This document shows, in pieces, positions 1 through 9,304 of a DNA stretch of 64,000 bases. The first letter of the stretch is position 1; every line of letters begins with the position of its first letter. The notes beneath the pieces are model-generated. The model saw only the letters and a list, made by a program, of their open reading frames with translations, searched no databases and was not told where the DNA came from. The translations under genes were made by a program, and so were the position numbers. The DNA is from Halopseudomonas xinjiangensis (lineage in GTDB: Bacteria; Pseudomonadota; Gammaproteobacteria; Pseudomonadales; Pseudomonadaceae), in NCBI RefSeq assembly GCF_900104945.1, contig NZ_LT629736.1, positions 2,356,001 through 2,420,000 on the forward strand, in the 5' to 3' direction.

Positions 1-1
1 A

Positions 2-442
2 GGCACAACCGTCATGCATGAAGGCTTCATCAACTTCAATGCCGGTACCGCAGGCACGAGCATGGTCGAAGGTCGGATATCCGCCGGGGTATTCGTTGGC
101 AAGGGTTCGGACCTGGGTGGTGGCTGCTCGACCATGGGCACCTTGTCAGGGGGCGGGAACATCGTCATTTCGGTCGGCGAAGGCTGCCTGATCGGTGCCA
201 ACGCGGGTATCGGTATTCCGCTGGGCGATCGCTGCACCGTCGAGGCCGGCCTGTATATCACTGCCGGGATAAAGGTCGCCCTGCTGGACGACGCCGACAA
301 CATCGTCGAGATCGTCAAGGCACGCGACCTGGCCAATCAGACCGATCTGCTGTTCCGTCGGAATTCGCAGACTGGCGCGATCGAGTGCAAGACCAACAAG
401 AGCGCCATCCAGCTCAACGAGATGCTTCACGCGCACAACTGA
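2..442 (+). CDS. dapD: 2,3,4,5-tetrahydropyridine-2,6-dicarboxylate N-succinyltransferase, C-terminal part
   Basis: The gene is cut by the left edge; the frame is open from base 2 and ends at TGA 440-442, giving 147 residues. DapD succinylates tetrahydrodipicolinate in the lysine/diaminopimelate pathway, in the cytoplasm. The visible part is glycine- and valine-rich with short repeating strands ([15 protein letters not shown], then [13 protein letters not shown]), as expected for the left-handed beta-helix of hexapeptide-repeat acyltransferases. It ends in a tail close to what I recall of pseudomonad DapD ([11 protein letters not shown]...ALHAHN type). dapE, which acts directly after DapD, lies about 2.2 kb downstream on the same strand, separated by tcdA and rlmF. 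A strong inverted repeat follows the stop codon. Confidence 0.93.
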   Translation, partial: GTTVMHEGFINFNAGTAGTSMVEGRISAGVFVGKGSDLGGGCSTMGTLSGGGNIVISVGEGCLIGANAGIGIPLGDRCTVEAGLYITAGIKVALLDDADNIVEIVKARDLANQTDLLFRRNSQTGAIECKTNKSAIQLNEMLHAHN

Positions 443-446
443 ACAC

Positions 447-491
447 AGCGGCAAGCTTCAAGCGGCAAGCCGATTGGCGCCGCTTGAAGCT
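447..491. repeat. AGCGGCAAGC repeat with 13-bp perfect stem after dapD
   Basis: Two copies of AGCGGCAAGC lie at 447-456 and 461-470, 14 nt apart. AGCTTCAAGCGGC (454-466) is exactly complementary to GCCGCTTGAAGCT (479-491) around a 12-nt loop. The element starts 5 nt after the dapD stop. No T-run follows, so it is a poor classical terminator, but the stem could stabilise the mRNA 3' end. The same decamer recurs near 43.43 kb and 46.70 kb. Confidence 0.75.
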
Positions 492-595
492 CCGCTTTAT
501 GGATAGATCGTACTGGCTGCTAGCTCGGGCATCGAGACTCTGGCATCCTGCCTTCAGCTCAGAACTCTCAACTCGCCGCGTGCTGCTTGTCGCTC

Positions 596-611
596 AGCGG
601 CTCCCGCCGCT
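596..611 (-). terminator. Small hairpin just after tcdA
   Basis: AGCGGC (596-601) pairs with GCCGCT (606-611) around a 4-nt loop, starting 6 nt beyond the tcdA stop on the minus strand. There is no U-tract, so intrinsic termination is uncertain. Confidence 0.35.
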
Positions 612-616
612 ACCCT

Positions 617-1393
617 CTACCTCAGCAGGCGCTCGACGATCTTTGCCGCCATGTTCAGGCCAATGGCGCCGGTCACCATCGATACCGCTCCCAGTCCGCC
701 CTCGCAGTCCAGCTTGACCACTTCCCCGTCGAATACCTTGGTTCGGCATACGCTGCCGTCAGGCTGCGGGTAGGTCAGTTGTTCGGTCGAATACACGCAG
801 GGCACTCCGAAGCTCCGCTTGCTGTCAGCGCGCGGAAAATTGTGATGCCGACGCAGCTCGGAGCGCGCCTTGGCCGCGAGCGGGTCGTTGGTGGTCCTGG
901 ACAGGTCAGCGACCTTGATCTGCAGCGGGTCGAATTGCCCTGCCGCGCCGCCGGAGGTCACGATGGGAATCTTGCGGCGCTTGCACCAGGCGATCAGCGC
1001 CACCTTGGATTTGACGCTATCGATACAGTCGGCAACCGCATCCATGTCGTTGGTGATGTAATCCGGTAGCGTCTTCTCGGAGATGAAGTCCATCACCGCG
1101 TTGACCTTGCACTCCGGGTTAATCTGGCGCAGCCGCTCGGCCATGACTTCGACCTTTGGGCGTCCAATCTGCCCCTGCAACGCCGGAAGTTGCCGGTTGG
1201 TGTTGGTCTGGCATACCTCGTCCAGGTCGATAAGGGTGATCTGGCCGATGCCTGTACGCGCCAGCGCTTCGGTCGCCCAGGAACCGACCCCACCGATGCC
1301 AACAATCGCCACGTGACATTTCCCCAACCGCGCCAGGCCGTCGCGCCCGTAAAGTCGTGCTATTCCGCCGAAGCGTGGATCATCTGTCGACAT
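617..1393 (-). CDS. tcdA: tRNA threonylcarbamoyladenosine dehydratase
   Basis: This 258-residue protein belongs to the ThiF/MoeB/E1-like superfamily (TcdA, formerly CsdL). The family catalyses ATP-dependent cyclisation of t6A37 to ct6A in tRNAs. The nucleotide-binding loop VGIGGVGS sits at residues 31-38, followed by an acidic LIDLDEV strand end and the conserved NTNRQ segment. DCIDSVKSK and VTSGGAAG further on are typical of the family. Length matches TcdA. The ATG at 1393 lies about 20 nt below an extended -10 promoter (TGGTATAAT). tcdA is divergent from rlmF and convergent with dapD. The t6A-pathway gene tsaB is also in this window, but far away. Confidence 0.93.
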   Translation of the reverse strand: MSTDDPRFGGIARLYGRDGLARLGKCHVAIVGIGGVGSWATEALARTGIGQITLIDLDEVCQTNTNRQLPALQGQIGRPKVEVMAERLRQINPECKVNAVMDFISEKTLPDYITNDMDAVADCIDSVKSKVALIAWCKRRKIPIVTSGGAAGQFDPLQIKVADLSRTTNDPLAAKARSELRRHHNFPRADSKRSFGVPCVYSTEQLTYPQPDGSVCRTKVFDGEVVKLDCEGGLGAVSMVTGAIGLNMAAKIVERLLR

Positions 1394-1418
1394 ACTGAAC
1401 CCTCTCGAATCTGTGGCG

Positions 1419-1427
1419 ATTATACCA
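1419..1427 (-). promoter_or_regulatory. Extended -10 promoter for tcdA
   Basis: On the minus strand the sequence reads TGGTATAAT: a perfect -10 box with the TGn extension. No good -35 is visible 16-18 nt upstream, as is usual for extended -10 promoters. The predicted start is about 20 nt upstream of the tcdA ATG. Confidence 0.5.
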
Positions 1428-1531
1428 GCGGCCAGCTGGTGCGTGGGCGACCGCCTACTGCGGGCTGATTAAAAAACGAGCAAGATCCTCCGGGGCAGGA
1501 CGGATGACAATCCGATGTGGTTATCCTGCAC

Positions 1532-1566
1532 TTATCCACAGCTCCATCCACCGTAACTGTGCACAA
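1532..1566. promoter_or_regulatory. DnaA-box-like pair upstream of rlmF
   Basis: TTATCCACA at 1532-1540 is an exact consensus DnaA box. TGTGCACAA at 1558-1566 is the complement of TTGTGCACA, a one-mismatch box in the opposite orientation. They lie in the short intergenic region between divergent tcdA and rlmF. Binding is an inference; two boxes can occur by chance. Confidence 0.35.
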
Positions 1567-1632
1567 CTCGGTATTTGTTACGTCCGCAAGCTGTGGGACA
1601 CTGCCGCTCCATCTTTCGGTGCCTACGGAACA

Positions 1633-2586
1633 ATGAACCCACCTCGACAGCGCCCGCCAGCCGCCGCGCCACATCCGCGCAATCGGCATCGAGGCCGTTA
1701 TGATTTCGCCGCCCTGACCCGGACGGCCCCTGAGCTGCAGGGCTTCATGCGCCTCGGCGTGCACGGCCAGCCAACGCTCGATTTCGCCAATCCGGAAGCG
1801 GTGCGCTTGCTGAACCAGGCGCTGCTCCGTGCCGATTACGGCATCGTAGAATGGGACATTCCGCCAGGCTATCTTTGCCCTCCCGTGCCCGGGCGTGCCG
1901 ACTATGTCCACGCCCTGGCCGACCTGCTCGCCGAAAGCCATGACGGCGTGCTACCGGCAGGCGAGAAGCTGCTTGGCCTCGACATCGGCACCGGCGCGAA
2001 CCTGATCTATCCCCTCATCGGACAGGTGGAATATGGCTGGCGTTTCATTGGCGCCGACATCGATCCGGTGGCTCTGGACAACGCAGCGCGCATCCTCGCC
2101 GCCAATCCGAACGCCGCCCAATCCATCACGTTGCGCCGGCAGCCGGATCCGCGAAACATTTTCCTTGGCCTGATCCAGGCGGACGAGTCGATCGACTTCA
2201 CGCTCTGCAATCCGCCCTTTCACCGCAGTGCCGAAGAGGCGCAGGATGCCAACCGGAAAAAGTGGCAGAATCTCAGGGGTTCTGCCGACCGATCGTTGAA
2301 CTTCGGCGGTCAGCACAACGAACTCTACTGTGAGGATGGCGAGGCGGGATTTCTGCAGCGCATGGCCGACCAGAGCGCAGCCCATCGCAGCCAGGTCTTC
2401 TGGTTCTCCACCCTCGTATCCAAGCGCGAAAATGTTCAGCCGTTACAGGAGCGCGTCCGGGCCTTGGGCGCCGCCGATATTCGGGACGTTCCGATGGCGC
2501 AGGGCAACAAGCGCAGCCGCTTCGTGGCCTGGACGTTTCTCGACAAGAAGCAGCGTCGGGCCTGGCGTCGCGCTCGCTGGCCATGA
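1633..2586 (+). CDS. rlmF: 23S rRNA (adenine1618-N6)-methyltransferase
   Basis: RlmF (YbiN family) puts an N6-methyl on A1618 of 23S rRNA using S-adenosylmethionine. The SAM-binding motif GLDIGTGAN lies near residues 115-123. The catalytic N6-adenine methylase motif NPPF is at 193-196, followed by HRSAEEA. The frame stays open back to 1504, but I chose ATG 1633 (317 residues). It is followed by the Pro/Arg-rich start usual in this family, and the upstream stretch is intergenic in character with DnaA-like boxes. The basic N-terminus is consistent with rRNA binding. The gene stands alone between tcdA and dapE. Confidence 0.92.
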   Translation: MNPPRQRPPAAAPHPRNRHRGRYDFAALTRTAPELQGFMRLGVHGQPTLDFANPEAVRLLNQALLRADYGIVEWDIPPGYLCPPVPGRADYVHALADLLAESHDGVLPAGEKLLGLDIGTGANLIYPLIGQVEYGWRFIGADIDPVALDNAARILAANPNAAQSITLRRQPDPRNIFLGLIQADESIDFTLCNPPFHRSAEEAQDANRKKWQNLRGSADRSLNFGGQHNELYCEDGEAGFLQRMADQSAAHRSQVFWFSTLVSKRENVQPLQERVRALGAADIRDVPMAQGNKRSRFVAWTFLDKKQRRAWRRARWP

Positions 2587-3794
<1,208 letters not shown>

Positions 3795-3795
<1 letters not shown>

Positions 3796-4598
3796 TGCTG
3801 GAGCTTATCTGCCCGATATGCCATCAGGCGTTGACCAACCTGGGCCAGCAGTGGCGCTGCGACAACGGCCATAGCTACGATCAGGCTCGCCAGGGCTACC
3901 TGAACCTGCTGATGGTGCAGCACAAGAACAGCCGTCAGCCAGGCGATACGCCGGCGATGCTCGCCTGCCGTCAGGCGTTTCTCGACGCGGGTCATTATCA
4001 ACCGGTCAGCGAGACGATCAACCGGGCCTTTCTTGCCCAGGGCCCCGGTACCTTGCTCGATATGGGCTGTGGTGAGGGCTACTACACGGCCCGGCTCGCC
4101 TCGGTGCTGTCCGACAGCGAAGTTGGCGGGCTGGATATCAGCAAGGACGCGGTGATCAGGGCGACCCGCCGCAGCCGCGACCTGCGCTGGCTGGTGGCTT
4201 CGAGTGCTCGGCTGCCTGTCGCCGATGCCAGCCTCGACGCCCTGCTCTCGGTATTCAGCCCCTGGTCCTGGGACGAGTGTCTTCGCACATTGAAACCTGG
4301 CGGCCATTTGATGCTCGTCGGACCGCACGCCGACCACCTGCGCAGCCTGCGCGCCGCACTGTATGACGATGTGCACGCGACGCCGGACCTGCTCAAGGAA
4401 CCGCCGCCGGAGCTGCAGGTCGTCAGCGACAAGACCCTGCGCTATCCTCTGGAACTGGAAGCCACCGACTTGGCCAATCTGATCGGCATGACGCCACACA
4501 GCTTGCGCAGCGCTCCCGATCGGCAACGGCATATTATCGAAACCGGTCTGGTCGGGCTGGAGGTCGCCATGCGCTTGGTCATCCTGCAACGTTGCTGA
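3795..4598 (+). CDS. rlmA: 23S rRNA (guanine-N1)-methyltransferase RlmA family
   Basis: The 267-residue protein starts with a zinc-ribbon-like module (C6, C9, C22 and H26: CPIC...CDNGH), as in RlmA/RrmA, which N1-methylates G745 of 23S rRNA. It continues into a class I SAM-methyltransferase domain with LLDMGCGEGYY as motif I and GGLDIS as the acidic strand end. SVFSPWSWDE and LKPGGHLMLVGP are also typical. Its ATG overlaps the dapE stop. The subfamily call (745 versus 748 specificity) rests on gammaproteobacterial context, not on a residue I can point to. Confidence 0.87.
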
Positions 4599-4607
4599 GG
4601 ACATTCT

Positions 4608-4991
4608 GTGCGTCAACCTGACATCGAGATCTATCTGCGTGACGATCATCTGGACGACCTGTTCAACTGGCTGGGCCGTGAAGTCGGGCAGCTGAATCTG
4701 CACGCGCCGACGGGGCTGACCCAGCGCGGCTCCTTGAAGACATCTCACACGACTCCGGTCATGGTCGTTCGCAAGGCAGCCGGAAAATGGGCAAGCATCT
4801 GGTTCGACAGCGACCAGACACCTTGGGAGACGGACGTCGACTGCGCCCGGGCGGTTCACGCTGGCATCGGACATGAAGTCCGCTGTTCGGTCGGCGGGTG
4901 GACCGAATCGGACGGCGAAGCGGATGCTGATCGCTGGCTGAAGGTCAACAGCGAAGGCGAGGCGGAATTCGTCTGGGCACAAAAGCCTTAA
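4608..4991 (+). CDS. Conserved hypothetical protein
   Basis: I do not recognise a named family. The protein has 127 residues, starts at GTG 4608 shortly after rlmA, and overlaps the channel gene by one base (TAATG). It is acidic and soluble-looking, with no signal peptide, membrane segment or cysteine cluster. The start DIEIYLRDDHLDDLFNWL resembles an N-terminal helical/strand module, and the middle contains a W-rich strand region (KWASIWFDSDQTPWETD). Tight packing suggests co-transcription from rlmA into the channel gene. Confidence 0.75.
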   Translation: MRQPDIEIYLRDDHLDDLFNWLGREVGQLNLHAPTGLTQRGSLKTSHTTPVMVVRKAAGKWASIWFDSDQTPWETDVDCARAVHAGIGHEVRCSVGGWTESDGEADADRWLKVNSEGEAEFVWAQKP

Positions 4992-5428
4992 TGGCGCTCG
5001 GTTACTTCATCGTTGCGCTGGCAACAGCACTGATTACCATCGCGGCGATCGTCTTCCATTACGAGGCCGCGTACAGGCTCGGCGCCGTTACTAGCTGGTC
5101 CACGCTGCGGCCGCGCCTGCGGATACTCGTGTTGTTCTTCGGCCTGCTGCTTGCTCATGTGCTGGAAATATGGCTGTTTGGGATTGGCGCCTGGCTGCTC
5201 GCCGGTGTCGGCCCAGGCAGCGGCATTTCAGAGATGCAGCAGCCCGGATTGCTCGATTACGTTTACCTGTCCGCCGCAACCTATACCACGGTAGGTTACG
5301 GTGACCTCTCGCCTGGCGGCCATCTGCGATTCCTGTTCGGTACCGAAGCTCTGGCTGGACTCATGCTGATCACCTGGTCCGCCTCACTGACGTTCATCGA
5401 AATGCAGAACCACTGGCGGGACGAATGA
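4991..5428 (+). CDS. Two-TM potassium channel-like protein
   Basis: The 145-residue inner-membrane protein has a hydrophobic N-terminal helix (about 4-24), a second hydrophobic segment (about 44-72), a pore region with the K+ selectivity filter TVGYGD at 100-105, and a last helix ending about residue 137. This is the pore-loop layout of the ion-channel (Ion_trans_2) family. There is no RCK/TrkA-N regulatory domain, so gating would depend on the membrane part alone or on partners. It is coupled to the preceding hypothetical gene. The function as a potassium channel is inferred from the filter. Confidence 0.85.
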   Translation: MALGYFIVALATALITIAAIVFHYEAAYRLGAVTSWSTLRPRLRILVLFFGLLLAHVLEIWLFGIGAWLLAGVGPGSGISEMQQPGLLDYVYLSAATYTTVGYGDLSPGGHLRFLFGTEALAGLMLITWSASLTFIEMQNHWRDE

Positions 5429-5494
5429 CCCCGAGGGCTGAAGCGGTGACTTACGGGCTACACTTCAGCGCACATGTCGAAGGAGGATAGTCTG

Positions 5495-5929
5495 ATGAGC
5501 GAAACGATGATCCTGGCGTGCCCGAACTGCCACAAGAAGAACCGTCTGGCTGCCGAACGGCTCGAAGCCGGACCGAGCTGCGGCGCGTGCAAACAGCCCC
5601 TGTTCAACGGCCGCCCTGTCGCGGTCGGCCAGGCCACGTTCGCCAACCATGCGCAGAGCGATCTGCCAGTAGTGATCGATTTCTGGGCGCCCTGGTGCGG
5701 CCCGTGTCGACAGTTCGCACCGGTCTTCGAGCAGGCCACTGCCGAGTTGGAACCCCGGGCACGGCTGGTCAAGATCAACACCGAAGACGAGCCGGAACTG
5801 GCCTCTCGCTACGCCATTCGAAGCATACCGACACTGATGATCGTCCGACGTGGAAAGGAAATAGCTCGCCTTGCCGGAGCATTACCCGCTGCACAATTTC
5901 GTCAGTGGGTAAACCAGCACATCCAGTGA
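5495..5929 (+). CDS. trxC: Thioredoxin 2 (TrxC)
   Basis: A zinc-binding N-terminal module (C9, C12, C29, C32: CPNC and CGAC) precedes a thioredoxin fold with the active site WCGPC at 67-71. TrxC reduces disulfides and in other bacteria responds to oxidative stress. I chose ATG 5495 (144 residues) because AAGGAGG at 5480-5486 lies 8 nt upstream; an in-frame ATG at 5474 would put that Shine-Dalgarno inside the gene. It is convergent with the cold-shock gene, with 40 nt between stops. Confidence 0.95.
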   Translation: MSETMILACPNCHKKNRLAAERLEAGPSCGACKQPLFNGRPVAVGQATFANHAQSDLPVVIDFWAPWCGPCRQFAPVFEQATAELEPRARLVKINTEDEPELASRYAIRSIPTLMIVRRGKEIARLAGALPAAQFRQWVNQHIQ

Positions 5930-5969
5930 GCGGAGCGGGACGCTGCCATCTCGGCAACGCCCCTTCGCC

Positions 5970-6179
5970 TCATACCGGCGAAACGTCCTCCGCCTGCAGA
6001 CCTTTCTGGCCCTGGGTCACAGTGAACTCTACCTTCTGGCCCTCGGCCAGTGTTCGGTGTCCGTCTCCGCGGATAGCTCGAAAATGTACGAATACGTCCG
6101 GACCGGACTCGCGTTGAATGAAGCCAAAACCCTTGGCATCGTTGAACCATTTAACGGTGCCGTGCTCACGCTCAGCCAT
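5970..6179 (-). CDS. Cold-shock domain protein (CspA family)
   Basis: This 69-residue single cold-shock domain carries both RNA-binding motifs: [12 protein letters not shown] (RNP1) and DVFVHFRAI (RNP2). Such proteins bind single-stranded RNA/DNA and act as RNA chaperones. The start at 6179 gives the usual [12 protein letters not shown] beginning and has a GGAG upstream on the minus strand; the frame is open six codons further up. A promoter with a roughly 165-nt leader lies upstream, as is common for cold-shock genes. Which Csp paralogue this is cannot be told. Confidence 0.95.
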   Translation of the reverse strand: MAEREHGTVKWFNDAKGFGFIQRESGPDVFVHFRAIRGDGHRTLAEGQKVEFTVTQGQKGLQAEDVSPV

Positions 6180-6350
6180 TACCACTTCTCCACACACTGC
6201 GTTGTGTCACGCCGTCCGCATTACCGGACCGGCAATCCCGGCGCTCCCAACCACCGTCCCAGCGTCGCGCTCCTACTGTTCTGCTATCCGGTATGCCAAG
6301 CCCGGGCAGCTACGCGTCAGTGAAGAAAGGCTGTAAGAGACCGTATTTCG

Positions 6351-6378
6351 ATTCTAGTCGAAGCGAAACACCGCGCAA
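6351..6378 (-). promoter_or_regulatory. Sigma-70-type promoter for the cold-shock gene
   Basis: On the minus strand TTGCGC (complement of 6373-6378) and TAGAAT (complement of 6351-6356) are 16 nt apart. Transcription would begin near 6344, giving a leader of about 165 nt before the ATG at 6179. Confidence 0.45.
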
Positions 6379-6398
6379 GTATAGGGGAGCGACGGAGC

Positions 6399-6423
6399 GG
6401 CCTGTATCAGGGCGATACAGGCC
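6399..6423 (-). terminator. Strong hairpin after the DUF4340 gene
   Basis: GGCCTGTATC (6399-6408) and GATACAGGCC (6414-6423) form a perfect 10-bp stem with a 5-nt loop, 25 nt beyond the last stop of the ABC operon. No U-run follows on the minus strand, so it may protect the 3' end rather than terminate. It lies just upstream of the cold-shock promoter. Confidence 0.5.
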
Positions 6424-6447
6424 AAACTGCCAGGGAGGGAAAAGAGG

Positions 6448-7428
6448 CTACTCTGCCGCTTGCCGGATGAGGTCTTCACGGCGCTTGTTCAGATTCTCGA
6501 CCTGGCCGATGTTCAGCTGGTAGGCCCAGCGAGCGTCGGCGTTGACCGCGAGCGGCTCCTCGCCCGGATTGTCGAACTGGTCGATCAGCAACCAGTATTT
6601 TCCTTCGATCTCGTGCAGGCTCGCCTGCAACTCGGCACCGGCAAAGGTGCTCAATTGCATGCGCAGCATGGGCTCGCCCAGGGCAAGCTCACTGCGCAGC
6701 GTCACATCCTGTGCGCGCAGCTGAGCAAGGGCCAGAACCATGCTATTGATCGAGCGTTCATTCCCCGCCTGGACCTCGGCAGGCACACCAACGAGCCGGA
6801 AGTTGTAATCACCCTCCTGCGCCTTGTCCAGCTCCACTACTTCGCCATCGGCATGTTCCCAGCGCGCTGTCGCCAGACGCGCCATAGGCAGGCCAATCAC
6901 TGAAAGCGCAAGCCAGTCTTGTGGGTTCACCGACATGGAGAAAGGCCTGTTGACCAGCCAGACCTGATCCTGATCGCGCATCCTGACCAGCTGTCCACCG
7001 CCGACGGTGTTACCGTAAATCAAAGACAGATCGCCTTCGTCGTCGCGCAGTATCACCTCCAGCGCTTCACTGCCTTCGGCTTGTGGATCCAGACCGAGCC
7101 GGGCGTGATGTTCGGGATTGCCCGTCTTGTCCTCGACGATACGTACCCCGCGGACCGCATGCAGCAGCGCTGCGATACGCTCGCGTTGCGCGGGGTAGTG
7201 ATAGTGGTTGACGACGCCCCACTGCTGGTCCCGATACTCCAGTTCCACCTGCTGACCACCGCGACGCAGCTCGATACGCTCGAGGTCGTCGATGATCTCG
7301 CGCTGGGTGTCGGAAAACAGCGGTCGCGTTTCCAGGTCAGCGACGCGGTCTTCACTGCGCATTTGGACCGCCAGGGCGACCAGGGCGATGGAAACTACCG
7401 CGATCACTAGGATGATAATGTTGCGCAT
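6448..7428 (-). CDS. DUF4340 domain protein of a Gld-like ABC system
   Basis: The 326-residue protein begins with a signal-anchor helix (about residues 2-22) and continues as a soluble, probably periplasmic, strand-rich domain resembling DUF4340. It is the last gene of a leftward operon with a GldG-like protein, an ABC permease and an ABC ATPase, 12 nt after the GldG-like gene. DUF4340 proteins co-occur with this ABC set in many proteobacteria, but I know of no established substrate. The family call is from sequence resemblance and context. Confidence 0.82.
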   Translation of the reverse strand: MRNIIILVIAVVSIALVALAVQMRSEDRVADLETRPLFSDTQREIIDDLERIELRRGGQQVELEYRDQQWGVVNHYHYPAQRERIAALLHAVRGVRIVEDKTGNPEHHARLGLDPQAEGSEALEVILRDDEGDLSLIYGNTVGGGQLVRMRDQDQVWLVNRPFSMSVNPQDWLALSVIGLPMARLATARWEHADGEVVELDKAQEGDYNFRLVGVPAEVQAGNERSINSMVLALAQLRAQDVTLRSELALGEPMLRMQLSTFAGAELQASLHEIEGKYWLLIDQFDNPGEEPLAVNADARWAYQLNIGQVENLNKRREDLIRQAAE

Positions 7429-7440
7429 TGTCTATCTTCC

Positions 7441-9288
7441 TCAGGCCGAACGACGGCGAAGCCGGCCGATGCCCCACCACAACAGCACGCCCAGGGTGAG
7501 CAGGGCCGGTACCAGAGCAATGTTGATTACCTTGAGCCACATGCCGAGGCGCTCGATATCGGCGTTGAGCTGGAAGCGTACATCGCGCAGCTGCTTGCGG
7601 ATCGCCAGCTTTTCATCCAGGAAACGCTGAATCGCCTGCTCCTGCTCCGCGCTCATCTCGGACAGCTGCGAAGGATCCTGCTCCTGCTGTAGCTCCGCCA
7701 ACCGCCGCTCGGTCTCGGCAAGCTGCTGCTGCAGACGCTGTTCGCTGGCGCGGAAGCGGCGCTCGGCACGGCGCTGGAGCTCTTCAACGACAGTGAACGG
7801 ACGGCTGAAGTCGCCACGCGAGCGGACGCTGATCAGGGCTTCGGATCCGGACAGGTTGTCCAGGGCGTTGATCAGCAGACCGCCGTTATCAGCCCAAGGC
7901 TGGGGGATGCGCTGGCCGAAAAGGTCCTGAATCTGCACCCACATGCGGTCGGTCAGCATGTCGGTATCGGCGATGACCACGACATTGATGTTGTCGCTCT
8001 CGACCACCTGCGGCTCACGCCCTTCCAGTCCCTCCGGGTAGGCGGTGCTGGCCGGGCCCTGCACGCGGGCGCCGAACAGGTATCGCTTTTCATCAGGCTC
8101 GAAGCCATCGAGCAGGGTTTCCGGGTCCCGCAGTTCGGTAAAGCGGCTCGAGGGCACCAGCGCGCTGTTGGTCGTGCTGGTGAGCAGCGGCGTGATGCGC
8201 GTGCTGGCGCCTTCGATAGGCTGCAGTGCACCGCCACTGGCGAGCGTCAACAGTTGGAGCGGCGCGGTGACGGTATCGTCGTCGCTGAGCTGCGCTGCTT
8301 CGAGTTCCAGCCAGCCAATGTGGCGCGCGGGCAATTGGCCCTGACCACGGCTCACCGACATGCCCAGGCGCGCATCCAGCACGACCTGCTCGGGGTTGTA
8401 ATCGAGCCCCCAGGCCTTGAGCAGGGGTCCCAGATCCGAGGACTTGCCATCCGCCATGGCGGCGATCATCGCTTCCTGGCTCTGGTCAGCTTCGGCAACC
8501 GGGTCGATAAAGGCAAGCAGCTTGCCGCCGCGCAGCACGAACTGATCTACCGCGAACAGAGCCGCCTCGCTCAGAGACTTCGGGTGCACCAGCAACAGCA
8601 CGTCGATCTCTGCTGGGATCTCGTCAAGATCGGCTTCGAGGTTGCGCACGGTGAACAGTTGCTGAACCTGCTCGTAAGCGACCCACGGTTCCCCACCCTG
8701 CCCCAGCATCGGATTCATGCTACCGCCAGCGATCGGCAGGCCGGTGATCAGACCGATTTCCGGCTTGTCCGGCTGAGCCAGACTGTTGACCAGTCGGCTC
8801 AGCTCGTACTCCAGCAGACCTTCCTGTTCCAGCGCAAAGAACGGAATCACCTCACGCTGGGCCAGACTGTTGGTGCCGGCAAGGCCGAAATACAACTGCT
8901 CGCCGGTATCGGACAAGGGAATCGCCTGCAACCCGAACTCCGCAGCACGGTCCTCCGCTTCCGAGAACGGCTGCGGATCGATGATGTGCAGCCGAATGTT
9001 GCCCTCGGCAACCCGCTCGTACTCCTGCAGCATCTCCTCGACACGGCGGGCGTAGTTGCGCAGCACCACCATGTCCTTGCTGGCGCGATCGGAGAAAAAG
9101 AAGTACAGGTCGATCGGCTCCTCCAGGTCCTCGAGGATCTGCTCGGTACCGTCGGAGATGGTGTACAGATTTTGCTCGGTCAAATCGAGTCTGGCGCCGG
9201 GCAGCAGCACATTGGAAGCCATATTGAAAGCGACGAAGGCCAGCAAAAGTACCAGCAGGCCGGTACCCGAATACATGATGCGTTTCAT
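7441..9288 (-). CDS. GldG-like ABC auxiliary protein
   Basis: The 615-residue protein has an N-terminal membrane helix (about 4-26), a large extracytoplasmic region with GldG/ABC_transp_aux features (DLTEQNLYTISDGT, LIDP..., FFSDRASKDM), a Q/E/R-rich coiled coil near residues 525-580, and a C-terminal membrane helix (about 588-608) before a basic tail. GldG is a gliding-motility ABC component in Bacteroidetes, but pseudomonads do not glide that way, so the role here is unknown. I chose ATG 9288 because AGGAGA precedes it; the frame is open 23 codons further upstream. Confidence 0.85.
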   Translation of the reverse strand: MKRIMYSGTGLLVLLLAFVAFNMASNVLLPGARLDLTEQNLYTISDGTEQILEDLEEPIDLYFFFSDRASKDMVVLRNYARRVEEMLQEYERVAEGNIRLHIIDPQPFSEAEDRAAEFGLQAIPLSDTGEQLYFGLAGTNSLAQREVIPFFALEQEGLLEYELSRLVNSLAQPDKPEIGLITGLPIAGGSMNPMLGQGGEPWVAYEQVQQLFTVRNLEADLDEIPAEIDVLLLVHPKSLSEAALFAVDQFVLRGGKLLAFIDPVAEADQSQEAMIAAMADGKSSDLGPLLKAWGLDYNPEQVVLDARLGMSVSRGQGQLPARHIGWLELEAAQLSDDDTVTAPLQLLTLASGGALQPIEGASTRITPLLTSTTNSALVPSSRFTELRDPETLLDGFEPDEKRYLFGARVQGPASTAYPEGLEGREPQVVESDNINVVVIADTDMLTDRMWVQIQDLFGQRIPQPWADNGGLLINALDNLSGSEALISVRSRGDFSRPFTVVEELQRRAERRFRASEQRLQQQLAETERRLAELQQEQDPSQLSEMSAEQEQAIQRFLDEKLAIRKQLRDVRFQLNADIERLGMWLKVINIALVPALLTLGVLLWWGIGRLRRRSA

Positions 9289-9304
9289 TGTTGTTCTCCT
9301 CGCC

